Origin: Acidobacteriota bacterium
Lineage (GTDB): Bacteria > Acidobacteriota > UBA6911 > RPQK01 > JAJDTT01
Assembly (NCBI GenBank): GCA_028874215.1
Contig: JAPPLF010000108.1
Coordinates: forward strand, 98,562-162,561
Length of the DNA: 64,000 nucleotides
Reading direction: 5' to 3'
Position 1 is the first letter of the stretch. Every line of letters starts with the position of its first letter. A program made the translations under genes and the position numbers. A model generated the notes under the pieces. It worked only from the letters and a program-made list of their open reading frames with translations. It was not told the origin of the DNA and searched no databases. Shown piece by piece: positions 9,681 through 18,666 of this stretch.

Positions 9681-10622
9681 TCAGTTGACAAAGAGCCGGC
9701 TCACCGAGGTTTCCTCGTGGATCGACCGGATCGCCTCGCCCAACAGGCCGGCGACGCTCAAGGTCTGTATCTTGGGAATCCGCTTTTCCGGACTGATCCA
9801 AACCGTATTGGTGACGACAATTCCTTCGAAGTGAGACTCGCGAAGGCGCTTCACGGCCGGCCCCGAAAGGACGGCGTGGGTGGCGGCGGCGAAGAGTCTC
9901 CGGGCTCCCTGCTTTCTCAGGGCGTCCGTGGCCTGCACCAGGGTCCCCGCCGTGTCGACCATGTCGTCGATGATGACCACGTCCCGGCCGTCGACGTCGC
10001 CCACGATGCGCATGACCTCAGCCGTGTTCACACCGACGCGGCGCTTGTCGATGACGGCCAGATTGGCGCCCATCCTGCGGGCGTAGAAGCGAGCCCGCTC
10101 CACGCCTCCGGCATCGGGCGACACGACCGTGGGCCGGATCAACGACATCTTGTTCTTCAAATGGGAGAGGATGACCGGAGTGGCGAAGAGGTGGTCCACC
10201 GGCAGGTTGAAAAAACCCTGGATCTGTCCCACGTGCAGGTCCATGGAAAGGAGCCGGTGGGTCCCGGCCGCCGTCAGGAGATCCGCCACCAGCTTGGCCG
10301 AGATGGGCACTCGCGGTTTGTCCTTTCGGTCCTGGCGGGCGTAGCCGTAATAGGGAACAACGGCCGTGACTCGCCGTGCCGAGGAACGCCGAAAGGCATC
10401 CAGCATGATCAGTAGTTCCATCAGGTTCTCGCCCACCGGCGGGCAGGTGGGCTGAACCACGAAGACGTCCTTTCCTCTGACGTTCTCGAGAATCTGGAAA
10501 TTCACCTCGCCGTCGCTGAATCGGGTCAGGTTCGCCCGGCCCAGAGGTTCTCCCAGATGTTGGCAGATCTCTTCCGTGAGAGGGGCGTTGGCGCTGCCTG
10601 TAAAGATCTTCAAACTGGACAT
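9681..10622 (-). CDS. prs: Ribose-phosphate pyrophosphokinase
   Basis: A 313-residue cytoplasmic enzyme that makes PRPP from ribose-5-phosphate and ATP for nucleotide, His and Trp synthesis. Family landmarks are present: the LTRFSDGEVNFQI segment near the N-terminus, the YYGYARQDRK ATP-binding loop, the DLHVGQIQGFF motif, and the PRPP loop DDMVDTAGT. The ATG at 10622 (MSSLKIF) was chosen over an in-frame start 13 codons earlier because homologues begin here. The 81-base gap to rplY and the 56-base gap to ispE hold no tRNA that I could see. Confidence 0.96.
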   Translation of the reverse strand: MSSLKIFTGSANAPLTEEICQHLGEPLGRANLTRFSDGEVNFQILENVRGKDVFVVQPTCPPVGENLMELLIMLDAFRRSSARRVTAVVPYYGYARQDRKDKPRVPISAKLVADLLTAAGTHRLLSMDLHVGQIQGFFNLPVDHLFATPVILSHLKNKMSLIRPTVVSPDAGGVERARFYARRMGANLAVIDKRRVGVNTAEVMRIVGDVDGRDVVIIDDMVDTAGTLVQATDALRKQGARRLFAAATHAVLSGPAVKRLRESHFEGIVVTNTVWISPEKRIPKIQTLSVAGLLGEAIRSIHEETSVSRLFVN

Positions 10623-10678
10623 GGAATCAACCCCGTGCCGACGTGCTTGCGGATCCCGCACGATCGGATCCGAAGTGG

Positions 10679-11605
10679 TCAGACCGGAACTTCGAGCCCC
10701 GATTCTCTCAGTATTTTTCTATAGCGTCTTCTGGAAAGAGTGGAGCAGAACAACAGTTCTCCGCCCCCCTGGAAGGCGGATGGGTCTTTCCCCCGCGGGG
10801 GCCGCTTCCGGCACCCCAAGCCCATGAGCGTCGAGCCGCTCCCACAAACCATGACTCTCTCGCAACCCAAGGCGATGAGGGCTTTTCTCGCCTCCTCGAG
10901 AAAGCCGTAGCGCTGGAACAGCAGCGTTTCGAAGTCGTTCTCCAGATGAGCCCAATTCAGGCCGTCTCTGAAGCGTGAGAAGCGATGGATTGTATTCTGC
11001 GTCCAGGACCTTGTCAACCTTTCGGCCCCCGCCCAAACGCCCCAATTCCGCATGGAATACACTGACTTCGTGGAGAGGCCGCGGCCCGGATAAAGTAGCA
11101 TCATGTCCACCGGGCGCCCTAGATCAGGCAAGGGCGTGATGAGTTCTCCCCGGCCTTCTCCCAACGCGGACCCTCCGCGAAGGAAGAACGCGACATCGGA
11201 GCCCAACTCTGACGCCAATGCAGTCAGGCCGGAGAGGCTCAATCCGCAATCCCACAACTGGTTCAATGCCAGCAGGGTCGCCGCCGCATTCCCCGATCCG
11301 CCGCCGAGTCCGGCCCCCAGGGGTATTCTCTTGGTCAGGGTCATTTCCGCTCCGGCGGACACGCCCGCCCTCCGCTTCAGCAGCCGGGCGGCGCGGCAGA
11401 CCAGGTTCTCCGGCCCCGCCGGCGCGGCGCGGCCATGAACCCGAATTCGAATCTCCGGATCCGTGGTGACCCGCAGCATCAACTCGTCCCTCAGGTCCAG
11501 CATCTGAAAGACGGTTCGCAACTCGTGAAAGCCGTCCTCCCGAAGACCCAGAATCTTCAGGATCCAGTTGGTCTTGGCAAAGGAGGGGAGAGCGAGTGAG
11601 GACAA
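10679..11605 (-). CDS. ispE: 4-diphosphocytidyl-2-C-methyl-D-erythritol kinase
   Basis: GHMP-family kinase of the MEP pathway, phosphorylating CDP-ME at the 2-hydroxyl. The ORF encodes 308 residues. The substrate lysine lies in SFAKTNW, the ATP loop reads PLGAGLGGGSGNAAA, where most homologues have SSDAA, and the catalytic Asp sits in GSDVAFF. The C-terminal GSGSTLMGL loop is also recognisable. The only start before the lysine motif is a TTG at 11605 with no clear Shine-Dalgarno, so translation should be weak or coupled. Gene order ispE-prs-rplY-pth is conserved in many bacteria. Confidence 0.92.
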   Translation of the reverse strand: MSSLALPSFAKTNWILKILGLREDGFHELRTVFQMLDLRDELMLRVTTDPEIRIRVHGRAAPAGPENLVCRAARLLKRRAGVSAGAEMTLTKRIPLGAGLGGGSGNAAATLLALNQLWDCGLSLSGLTALASELGSDVAFFLRGGSALGEGRGELITPLPDLGRPVDMMLLYPGRGLSTKSVYSMRNWGVWAGAERLTRSWTQNTIHRFSRFRDGLNWAHLENDFETLLFQRYGFLEEARKALIALGCERVMVCGSGSTLMGLGCRKRPPRGKDPSAFQGGGELLFCSTLSRRRYRKILRESGLEVPV

Positions 11606-11667
11606 TGCGCCGAGTCAGACCGAAAAATGAGCGCGCGGGGTGGAGTTCCCGCGACGGTTGAACGAGA

Positions 11668-13590
11668 TCACGGGGCTTGCGACGAGAGGCGCTGCTTCAC
11701 GTCGGCCACCTTCCGTTGAAGTCGATGGAATTCCTCGTCGGTGGCCACGCGCACACCGCGCTCGTAATACTGAAGTGCGGTTTCGAGCTGACCGAGCTCG
11801 ATGTAGAGGTCTCCCAGGTGGTCGAGAATCGTCGGGTCCTCCGTCAGTTGGGCCGCCCGTTTCAGATTGACCTCGGCCTCATCGAGGCGATGCAGCTTGA
11901 AGTAGACCCATCCCAGACTGTCCAGATAGGCTCCGTTGTACGGATCCATTTCCGTCGCTTTCCTGATGTAGGTCAACGCCTCCTGGAGACGGATTCCCCG
12001 GTCCGCCCACATGTAACCCAAGTAGTTGAGAACCCCGGCATGGTCTGGATTCGACTCGAGAATCCTCATGAATTCGGCTTCGGCGTCGGGAAGTTTCTCC
12101 TGCCTTTCGTAGACGGACGCCAGTCGAAACGAGAGCGGTTCACTGTCCGGCTTGAGACCGAGGCCTTTCTTGATGGCGTTTTCGGCTTTCCGGTAGTTCT
12201 TGTGATCCATGTAGAGTTGGCTGATGATGCGGTAGTACGTCTCGGGATCCTTCTCAGGGCTCAGCCTGGACTGCACGAGTTCGACTCCCTCCGACAGCCG
12301 GTCGTTTGCCGAGAGCATCTGGGCTCGCGTCGCGAGGGCGTCCGGATCGCGCGGATGGTCGTGGAGCAACTCCCCGGCCAGGGAAAGCGCCTCATCCAGC
12401 TTTCCCGCATCTTTCAGGGCGTAAATGAGCATGGCCTTGAATCGGGGTTCGCCGGGCCGGCCCTTCAGCAACTCCCGAAACAGCCCGATGGCCTCCGTGT
12501 ATTGGCGTGATTCCTGGTGGACGTGGGCCAGCGTGACCTGGACCTGTTCTCGAAACTCCCACTCTCCCCGCGACCTCGGGCTGTCCAGAGCGGAAAGAAG
12601 ATGCTGCAAACGCCCGGTGGCGCTCTCCCGTTCCCCCTGTATGGCCTCGAGTCGGGACAATTCCAGGGTCGCTTCCCTCTGCTTCGGATTGTTTTCCAGG
12701 ACTCGGCCGAACACCTCCGTGGCCTCTTCAAACTCGCGGACCCGCATGAGAGCCCGGCCCAATTCAACCGCCAATGCCGGATCCTGCACGTTCCGGGACG
12801 TTCCCTTCCTCAGCAGTTCGACAGCTTGTTCGTGGCGCCCCTGTTGCGCCAGGAGCCTTCCGGTCTTGGTCAGGAGATCGGGGTCCGCCAGGAGCTGAGG
12901 GGCCGACAGATAGATTTCCACGGCCCGGTCCGGCCGGCCGGTCTGTACGTACAAGCGTCCCAGGTCGCCAATGACTTCGAAATGACCCTTCTGGATGCTC
13001 AGCGCTTTCTCCAACGCCTGGATGGCCCCGGCCAGGTCACCCAGCTCCTCCAGGTTTTTGGCATGTTGGTAGTGGGCCTCCACCAGACCCGGCCGCAACT
13101 CGACCAGACGCGCCAGGAAGGGCGCCGCCTTCCGGTGTTCGCCGCGCAGCCGATGGAGATTCCCCAACTGATAGAGGGCCTCGGCATGGTCGGGATCCAG
13201 CTCGATGACTTTGTTCAGTTTCTCGATTGCCTTTTCCGAAAGCCCGCTTTGACCGCCGTGGTAGCTGGAATAGAGCTGGCCCAGGAAGTAATGGGCCGCG
13301 ACGCTGTTTGGATCCTTCCGGATGGCCTGCTGGATCTCGCTGACGGCCTTCGTGACGTCGCCTGATCTGACCAGGATGTGGGCGTACTCGATCCGGAGCT
13401 GGATACTGTCCGGATCGAGTTCCAGCGCCTTCTCGAATTCGGTTTTGGAGAGGCCGAAGTCCTTGTTCCCCGAGTGGAGCGTGCCCAGGGCGAAATGATA
13501 GTAGGCCTGGGCCTGCCGGCTTGGGGGCGTCGGGACCGGCTCGACCGCCGCAACGGTTCCGAGAATGACTCCGATTACCAATCCGGTCAT
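11668..13590 (-). CDS. Tetratricopeptide-repeat protein, exported or membrane-anchored
   Basis: A 640-residue protein made almost entirely of TPR helix pairs (about fourteen or more), seen as recurring A-x-Y-x-LG and P-(D/E) patterns such as LNPD, ELDPD and KPDSEP. From the ATG at 13590 the first 18 residues are hydrophobic (MTGLVIGVILGTVAAV) and precede a Pro-rich stretch, which fits a signal peptide or N-terminal anchor. An in-frame start 22 codons earlier would bury this segment. TPR arrays bind other proteins; no catalytic domain is seen. It lies 62 bases from ispE and 156 bases from the propeller protein gene, and could scaffold an envelope assembly, but its partner is unknown. Confidence 0.85.
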   Translation of the reverse strand: MTGLVIGVILGTVAAVEPVPTPPSRQAQAYYHFALGTLHSGNKDFGLSKTEFEKALELDPDSIQLRIEYAHILVRSGDVTKAVSEIQQAIRKDPNSVAAHYFLGQLYSSYHGGQSGLSEKAIEKLNKVIELDPDHAEALYQLGNLHRLRGEHRKAAPFLARLVELRPGLVEAHYQHAKNLEELGDLAGAIQALEKALSIQKGHFEVIGDLGRLYVQTGRPDRAVEIYLSAPQLLADPDLLTKTGRLLAQQGRHEQAVELLRKGTSRNVQDPALAVELGRALMRVREFEEATEVFGRVLENNPKQREATLELSRLEAIQGERESATGRLQHLLSALDSPRSRGEWEFREQVQVTLAHVHQESRQYTEAIGLFRELLKGRPGEPRFKAMLIYALKDAGKLDEALSLAGELLHDHPRDPDALATRAQMLSANDRLSEGVELVQSRLSPEKDPETYYRIISQLYMDHKNYRKAENAIKKGLGLKPDSEPLSFRLASVYERQEKLPDAEAEFMRILESNPDHAGVLNYLGYMWADRGIRLQEALTYIRKATEMDPYNGAYLDSLGWVYFKLHRLDEAEVNLKRAAQLTEDPTILDHLGDLYIELGQLETALQYYERGVRVATDEEFHRLQRKVADVKQRLSSQAP

Positions 13591-13746
13591 AACGATTCGT
13601 GGGCTATTGGCAAGAAAAATCAGGCTGATAGTACCCAACTCCGGGCGGGACGACAACCGTCCGGGAGAGAAGCGAGGAGCGGGAAACGTGATGCGGGAAG
13701 GACGGGTGTAGAGGATGGAACGATAAGCCCGGAAACTGTTTCGGCG

Positions 13747-16659
13747 TCAATCGATGACCTGCGGAGGGATGATCGATACCTTTTCGAGATCTTCCGTAAA
13801 GATGAGTTCCATCACCACGATCGGCTGATCGGACGACACGGCGATGTAGCCGCCGATGGCTGCCGGCAGACCGGAGAAGATCTCGTGAGCCATCCCGATC
13901 CGGCGATGGCCGCTTTCCAAGGTCAGGGTCTCTTCCTCGCCAAGCGGGTTTCCGCTCGTTGATCGGGCCGTTAGCTTCACCGTTGCCGCCGGGCCGGGTC
14001 CGGGATAGATAAACGCCAGACCTGTCCTGTACTTCTCGACTCCCCCGTGGGCAATGTAGGGCAGGATGTACTCTTTGGCCGGCGCCGACACGGCCGGAGT
14101 GCTGATCATGCCCTTGCCGGAAAAGAGCTGCAATTCGGCGCTGCCCACCAGCCCCGGCTGAGAGCCGACGATCTGAATCCAGCCGGACACCAAGTCTCCC
14201 GTGTCCGTGAGGTTCGGAAAAATGGAGGCCAATTCCATGCGCAGGCCTTCGCCGGGCGCCAGCTCCAGCTCCGGCGCAACCTCCACCGATTTCCCTTCGT
14301 TGTCCATCAGGGTGAGCTGGACCGTCATCTCCTCGGTGCCCTGGTGCACCAGGTTGACGTGGGTCTTATTGCCTCCGAAGGTCACCGCCTGGGGCAGATA
14401 GAGGGTCTCGGCGGGGACGACTCCCGGGGCCTCCACCACCAGTCCCTCCACCATGGCCATGCGCTCCTCGTCGTACCAGCGCTGGAAGGCCATGATCCCC
14501 TGCTCGCTCTCCACGGTGATGTAGGCGCCGTCGTATCCGTTGTCGGCCAGGGGCCGGCAGGTCGCCTGCTCGGGGTCCTCGCAAGCGGCCAGGCTGTCAT
14601 CGCGGCACGGCTCCCCGTTGTCCGAGCAGGTCCCGCGCTGACAGTAGAAGTTGTCCCGGAAAACCCCGCCGGTGGAAAAGCACTCGAAGGCGAGACCTTG
14701 AAAGAAACCGATCTCGTCTCCCAGTGCGCCCCGCAACACCAAACCGCCGAGGGTGGGCCGGGTATCCTCGAGAGCCACTGCTCCGTCGGCCGTGTGAAGC
14801 CGCACGGAGACGTCCGTGCTGTTGGAGTTGGGATTGAGAACATAGACTTCGGTGGTGAAGCCGTCCATGACCCGGACTTCGGGAAGAACGACTTTCTGCG
14901 CCGTATTGGAATATAGGGAGGCCGCGTCCAGACGGCGCCGTTCCCCGCGATCCCCGACCCTGAAAAATCCCCGGGCCTGGGATTGGTCATCGTCCAGCAG
15001 CATCCATCCTTCCATGAACTGGTTGCGTTCGGCGCTGACCACCTGCCGAACCGTGGTGGACAACTGCCCCCGGGGAGCAATGGTCAGGTTGGTGGGATTC
15101 TCTCCGAACTCCACGATGTCTTCGGTGTCGTTCAAGTCCTGAAATCGGATCCCTCCCACGTTGGATCCCCGGGCCATGATGTCGCTGGTCCGGGAAGAGA
15201 GGTTGGTCACGTTCACCGCGGTGAACCATCCCTGGGAACTCAACAGGTAGGGGAGGAACAGGCGGCGGCTCGGGCGCAGCAGCTCGATGGTGCCGAGGTT
15301 GAAATTCACCGCGGTCATCGCCTCTCCGTCAGGACTTACGGCCACGTCCAGAGGCGCGCCCGGAACCTCCGGCCGCAGGTCCTCGCTGAAGCCCCGCAAT
15401 TTCTGTCCCACCAATATGGGTTGCAGGAGCTCGCCCGTATTCAATTTGAATTGCAGGAGGACGTCGTCCATGGGAGCGCCCAGCATCATGGTGGCTCCGT
15501 CGAGGAAGACCGGACGGCTGGAGTCGCGAAAATCGGATGTCCGCGGTTGGAAAGTGACGACCTCCAGGCTGTCCGCATCGATGGTCCCGTTCTCGTCGGG
15601 GACGGGAATCGGGATCAACTGCAGGTTCAGATTGCTGAGCAGCACGAACGACGTGCCATCCGGCGCCGGCACGATCTCCACCGGAACGCCACCCACGTCG
15701 AAAACCTTCACCACCTGTCCTGTCTGAATGTCGAACAGGGTGGCGCGATCGCTCCCCAGCTCGGCCAGCGTCTGCAGGGCCCCCAGTTGGCGGTCCGCCA
15801 CCAGCCCGTACCGGCCGTCCGGAGAGATGGCGGCACCCGCACCCACCTGGAAGTCATGGGGGATCGCCTCTTGATCCGTTTCCGGAATGATGGTCGTCAC
15901 CACGGAGAAGGAAGCGGTGTCCACGATGGTGATGGCGTCCCTTTCTTCGGCGGGAGTCACCAGTGTCGAACCGACCGTGACGACAAAAAACCGGCTTCCG
16001 TCGGGAGTCATTCGGAGCGTCGTCGGACGGGTTCCGCCCGGCATCTGGAGCCTGGGTTCCACTTCCTGGAGTGTCGTCGTGTCGAAACGCAGGATCTCGT
16101 CGGTCCCGGACGAGGCCACGATGCCAATGGTCCCATCTCCCGAGAAGACCATGTTGTTGGCGACGGAGAAGAATACCTCCATCGTCAGGATCTGAACCTC
16201 CAGGGTGTCCACGTCGATGGCCGCGATCGCTCCCTGAACCGGCTGTGTCTCTGCCTGGGACGCGTCGGACCTGAAGGCATCGGCCCGGCCGTTTTCGTTG
16301 ATGAACGTGCACAGGACCGCGACCCGGTCCCCGCCGGGCATGAGGGCGATGTGACCCGGGCTCTCCGGAACGTCCACGAGGCCCAGAATCTCGCCGCTCT
16401 TGGGATTGAAGGCCAGAACCTTGTTCGAGAAGGTGTAGCTGACGAAGGCCTTGCTCGAGTCCGGAGTAAAGACCACGTTGGGGGAGAAATTGAGATCGGT
16501 CTGGTTGGCCCCGAGTATCAGGGGTACCTCGTTGGGATCGAAACGCAGCGGGTCCTCGGACTGGCTCGGATCCAGCGTCATGAATACCCGCTGACCGTGG
16601 AGCGCAGGCCCCCCCAGGCTCAGCAGGACGAACAGAAGAATCACAAGCTGGCGGCGCAT
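13747..16659 (-). CDS. Large secreted beta-propeller protein with repeated adhesive-like modules
   Basis: This 970-residue protein starts with a clear signal peptide (MRRQLVILLFVLLSLGG). Residues about 40-450 show YVTN/WD-like propeller repeats, with phrases such as FTPDSSKAFVSY, MTPDGSRFFVVT and ISPDGRYGLVADR. Beyond residue 460 there are four diverged copies of a module that begins with LP(Y/E/Q) plus a Gly/aromatic turn, near residues 465, 588, 754 and 862. The same kind of module occurs in the LRR protein at 45700. A Cys-rich insert with six cysteines is near residues 650-695. There is no anchor at the C-terminus. Likely an exported surface or cell-interaction protein; function unknown. 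Confidence 0.8.
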   Translation of the reverse strand: MRRQLVILLFVLLSLGGPALHGQRVFMTLDPSQSEDPLRFDPNEVPLILGANQTDLNFSPNVVFTPDSSKAFVSYTFSNKVLAFNPKSGEILGLVDVPESPGHIALMPGGDRVAVLCTFINENGRADAFRSDASQAETQPVQGAIAAIDVDTLEVQILTMEVFFSVANNMVFSGDGTIGIVASSGTDEILRFDTTTLQEVEPRLQMPGGTRPTTLRMTPDGSRFFVVTVGSTLVTPAEERDAITIVDTASFSVVTTIIPETDQEAIPHDFQVGAGAAISPDGRYGLVADRQLGALQTLAELGSDRATLFDIQTGQVVKVFDVGGVPVEIVPAPDGTSFVLLSNLNLQLIPIPVPDENGTIDADSLEVVTFQPRTSDFRDSSRPVFLDGATMMLGAPMDDVLLQFKLNTGELLQPILVGQKLRGFSEDLRPEVPGAPLDVAVSPDGEAMTAVNFNLGTIELLRPSRRLFLPYLLSSQGWFTAVNVTNLSSRTSDIMARGSNVGGIRFQDLNDTEDIVEFGENPTNLTIAPRGQLSTTVRQVVSAERNQFMEGWMLLDDDQSQARGFFRVGDRGERRRLDAASLYSNTAQKVVLPEVRVMDGFTTEVYVLNPNSNSTDVSVRLHTADGAVALEDTRPTLGGLVLRGALGDEIGFFQGLAFECFSTGGVFRDNFYCQRGTCSDNGEPCRDDSLAACEDPEQATCRPLADNGYDGAYITVESEQGIMAFQRWYDEERMAMVEGLVVEAPGVVPAETLYLPQAVTFGGNKTHVNLVHQGTEEMTVQLTLMDNEGKSVEVAPELELAPGEGLRMELASIFPNLTDTGDLVSGWIQIVGSQPGLVGSAELQLFSGKGMISTPAVSAPAKEYILPYIAHGGVEKYRTGLAFIYPGPGPAATVKLTARSTSGNPLGEEETLTLESGHRRIGMAHEIFSGLPAAIGGYIAVSSDQPIVVMELIFTEDLEKVSIIPPQVID

Positions 16660-16715
16660 CACTGGTCCATTATGATATTCCGGCCGGAACCGGCCGTTCA
16701 ATCCGTTCACCCGGC

Positions 16716-17102
16716 TCAAGTGGAACGATCTCCCGGGCGGGGACGGAGCACTTGGAAATCCAGACCTCGGACCAGGGACCGGTTCCAGAACCGGTTGACC
16801 TTCGAGATCAGCGCCGGAGTCATACCCCGGAGCACCCCTTCCCATTCGGAGTCGTGTACGCCGATCTCCAAGACGCGTCCGCGGAGACGCAGAGGTTGGG
16901 TCGATGCGGCCAACGGTGCCCCGACGATCCGAGGCCAGAACTCGCGCAGGAAGATCACGGCTACCTTCTCGTCCCGGACCACCTCCTGCAGCCAGGGAAG
17001 AAAGAGAGCCCCGACCGTCCTCATCGGCGCCGTCCGCGGGCTTCGAAACGGAACCGGTGGCTCCTGGCCCGGGACTCGATTTCCTCGATCCCTTAGTTTC
17101 AT
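16716..17102 (-). CDS. DUF721 / DciA-like protein
   Basis: A 128-residue protein matching the DUF721 pattern: FWPRIVGAPLAASTQPLRL, then a short beta element (LEIGVHDSEWEG), and a C-terminal helix plus strand LVRGLDFQVLR. The family includes DciA, which loads DnaB on DNA in bacteria that lack DnaC or DnaI. I use the ATG at 17102; a GTG lies one codon upstream. It is the last minus-strand gene of the housekeeping block and diverges from the HNH gene across 210 bases. The DnaB gene is in the same window. Assignment to the family is good; the loader role is inferred. Confidence 0.75.
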   Translation of the reverse strand: MKLRDRGNRVPGQEPPVPFRSPRTAPMRTVGALFLPWLQEVVRDEKVAVIFLREFWPRIVGAPLAASTQPLRLRGRVLEIGVHDSEWEGVLRGMTPALISKVNRFWNRSLVRGLDFQVLRPRPGDRST

Positions 17103-17254
17103 CACCGCATCAGTCTAGCAAAACGAACTCCCGCCATGTCCTGATCATTGCGAGTCCGCGCCAGGCACGCCCGGCCGTCGTCCTGCATCCGGGCTGAGCC
17201 GGTTCGGCTCCCGCCACCGGCTTCGAGTAGGAGGGAGCTTTGCGCATCCTCGAC

Positions 17255-17283
17255 TTGACATTGGGCGGAAGCCTCCCTTACAT
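17255..17283 (+). promoter_or_regulatory. Candidate promoter for the HNH-DUF2064 pair
   Basis: A perfect TTGACA (17255-17260) is followed by 17 bases and TTACAT (17278-17283), which matches the -10 consensus at only three positions. It lies 30 bases before the GTG of the HNH gene in the divergent intergenic region. The -35 is strong and the -10 weak. Confidence 0.35.
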
Positions 17284-17312
17284 ATCGATATCGGCCCGCG
17301 CCCCGTTGACAA

Positions 17313-17840
17313 GTGGAACACACTCTCGTACTCAACGCCACCTACGAACCTCTGCAGATCATCGGTTGGAAACGTGCCGTCCGCATGGTCTTCCAGGAGA
17401 AGGTCGAGGTGGTGGCCGAATATGACCGCGAGATCCGCAGTGTCTCGAACCGGATCCGCCTCCCCTCGGTCTTGCGCCTGCTTCACTACGTCAAGCTCCG
17501 GCACGGGTGCCACCGGATCAAATTCAGCCGTGAAAACCTGTACGCTCGCGACAACTACCGTTGCCAGTATTGCGGCACCAAGGCGCCCCTGAGCCAGCTC
17601 ACCTACGATCATGTGATCCCCGTGGCCCAAGGGGGGATCAAGAGCTGGGAGAACATCGTCACCTGCTGCATCCAATGCAACCGGAAGAAGGGAAACCGGT
17701 CACCGGCGCAGGCCAACCTGCGCCTTTTGAGAATCCCCAAGGCCCCCTCTGGTTTTCCCTATCGCGTCCGTCTCCTTTTTCGCCAGCCGGCCGTTCCCGA
17801 GAGTTGGAAGGACTACATCTTCTGGTCCGGGGGAACCTGA
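17313..17840 (+). CDS. HNH endonuclease family protein
   Basis: A 175-residue cytoplasmic protein beginning VEHTLVLNATYEPLQ (GTG start), a widespread housekeeping type of HNH protein. The HNH fold lies in about residues 80-135: a CxxC pair (YRCQYCG), the DHVIPVAQGG catalytic strand, a central Asn in WENIV, and a second CxxC pair in CCIQCN. The four cysteines should bind a structural zinc. This type is not tied to a restriction or homing system, and nothing here suggests one. Its stop codon overlaps the ATG of the next gene by one base (TGATG). No Shine-Dalgarno is seen before the GTG. Confidence 0.88.
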   Translation: MEHTLVLNATYEPLQIIGWKRAVRMVFQEKVEVVAEYDREIRSVSNRIRLPSVLRLLHYVKLRHGCHRIKFSRENLYARDNYRCQYCGTKAPLSQLTYDHVIPVAQGGIKSWENIVTCCIQCNRKKGNRSPAQANLRLLRIPKAPSGFPYRVRLLFRQPAVPESWKDYIFWSGGT

Positions 17841-18535
17841 TGGACGGGTCTCTGGTGATCTTCTCCCGGTTTCCCCGATTGGGCCGGGTGAAGACCAGAC
17901 TGGAGCCGGCGCTGGGTAAGCGGGGTTGCCTGGAACTTCACCGGGCGCTGCTTCTGGACACCGTGGAACGAACGCGATTCCTGAGCCGGCGCCACTACCT
18001 GTATCTGAGCGGCTCCACCGCCCGGGAACGGGCCCGGTTCGCCGCAGCGTGGCGCCTGCCCGCGGATCTGATCATCCGCCGACAGACGGGAGCCGACCTG
18101 GGAGAGAGATTGTGTAAGGCCTGCCGGCAGATCGCCGCGGAATCGAAGGAAAAGCCGGTGGTCTTTCTGGGGGCCGACTCCCCTACGGTGCCGCGGAAGT
18201 ACATTCGCCGAGCCCTGGATCGACTTGCGAGGCGGCCCGTCGTCGTGGGACCGGCCGAGGACGGGGGGTACTATCTCATCGGTCTTTCCCGCCCCAGGCC
18301 GGAACTCTTCTCGAATCTGGATTGGGGGACCGGCAAGGTCCTGGAGCAGACACTTCAGAGGTTGCGGCCGGACCAATATACGTTGCTGCCCTACTGGTTC
18401 GACGTGGACGACGGCGGCGACCTGGCCCGGCTCCACAGGGAGGTCGAGGCGGCGGGGCCGGACGTCTTCCGGCACACGCGCCGTTGCCTGCGGGCGCTGG
18501 TCCACGACCCGGTTTCCCAATCGGTTTTCCGGTGA
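17840..18535 (+). CDS. DUF2064 / TIGR04282-type glycosyltransferase
   Basis: A 231-residue GT-A-fold protein. The N-terminus reads LVIFSRFPRLGRVKTRLEP, the nucleotide-sugar or nucleotide loop of this family, followed by FLGADSPT (the DxD-like strand) and VVGPAEDGGYYLIGLS, all diagnostic. These proteins are annotated as glycosyltransferases of the TIGR04282 group, with no established substrate in most species. The start is the ATG at 17840, one base overlapping the HNH stop, so the two are translationally coupled. The frame is open upstream but that region is the HNH gene. Confidence 0.88.
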   Translation: MDGSLVIFSRFPRLGRVKTRLEPALGKRGCLELHRALLLDTVERTRFLSRRHYLYLSGSTARERARFAAAWRLPADLIIRRQTGADLGERLCKACRQIAAESKEKPVVFLGADSPTVPRKYIRRALDRLARRPVVVGPAEDGGYYLIGLSRPRPELFSNLDWGTGKVLEQTLQRLRPDQYTLLPYWFDVDDGGDLARLHREVEAAGPDVFRHTRRCLRALVHDPVSQSVFR

Positions 18536-18666
18536 TCCTTTTAAGGGAGATTCGCGTCTCAAGAAAGGTGCGCTCGATCTGGCTCGGTTGACCAGAAGCG
18601 GCCACCTTGACTAACATTGCATCAGGCGTGCGCCCGGAAAAAGCGTGAAGGGGTGTTGAGGCGGCG

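Noticed and set aside
10623..10678. tRNA between prs and ispE
   Set aside because: Some bacteria carry a tRNA near this point, but the gap is only 56 bases and holds no cloverleaf that I could see.
14983..17118. Open plus-strand frame of 711 residues opposite the propeller protein gene
   Set aside because: It is antisense to a gene with a signal peptide and clear propeller repeats. High GC makes such open antisense frames common, and its protein has no recognisable domain.
17304..17309. TTGACA just before the HNH GTG
   Set aside because: It is only three bases from the start codon, so it cannot serve as a -35 element for this gene.
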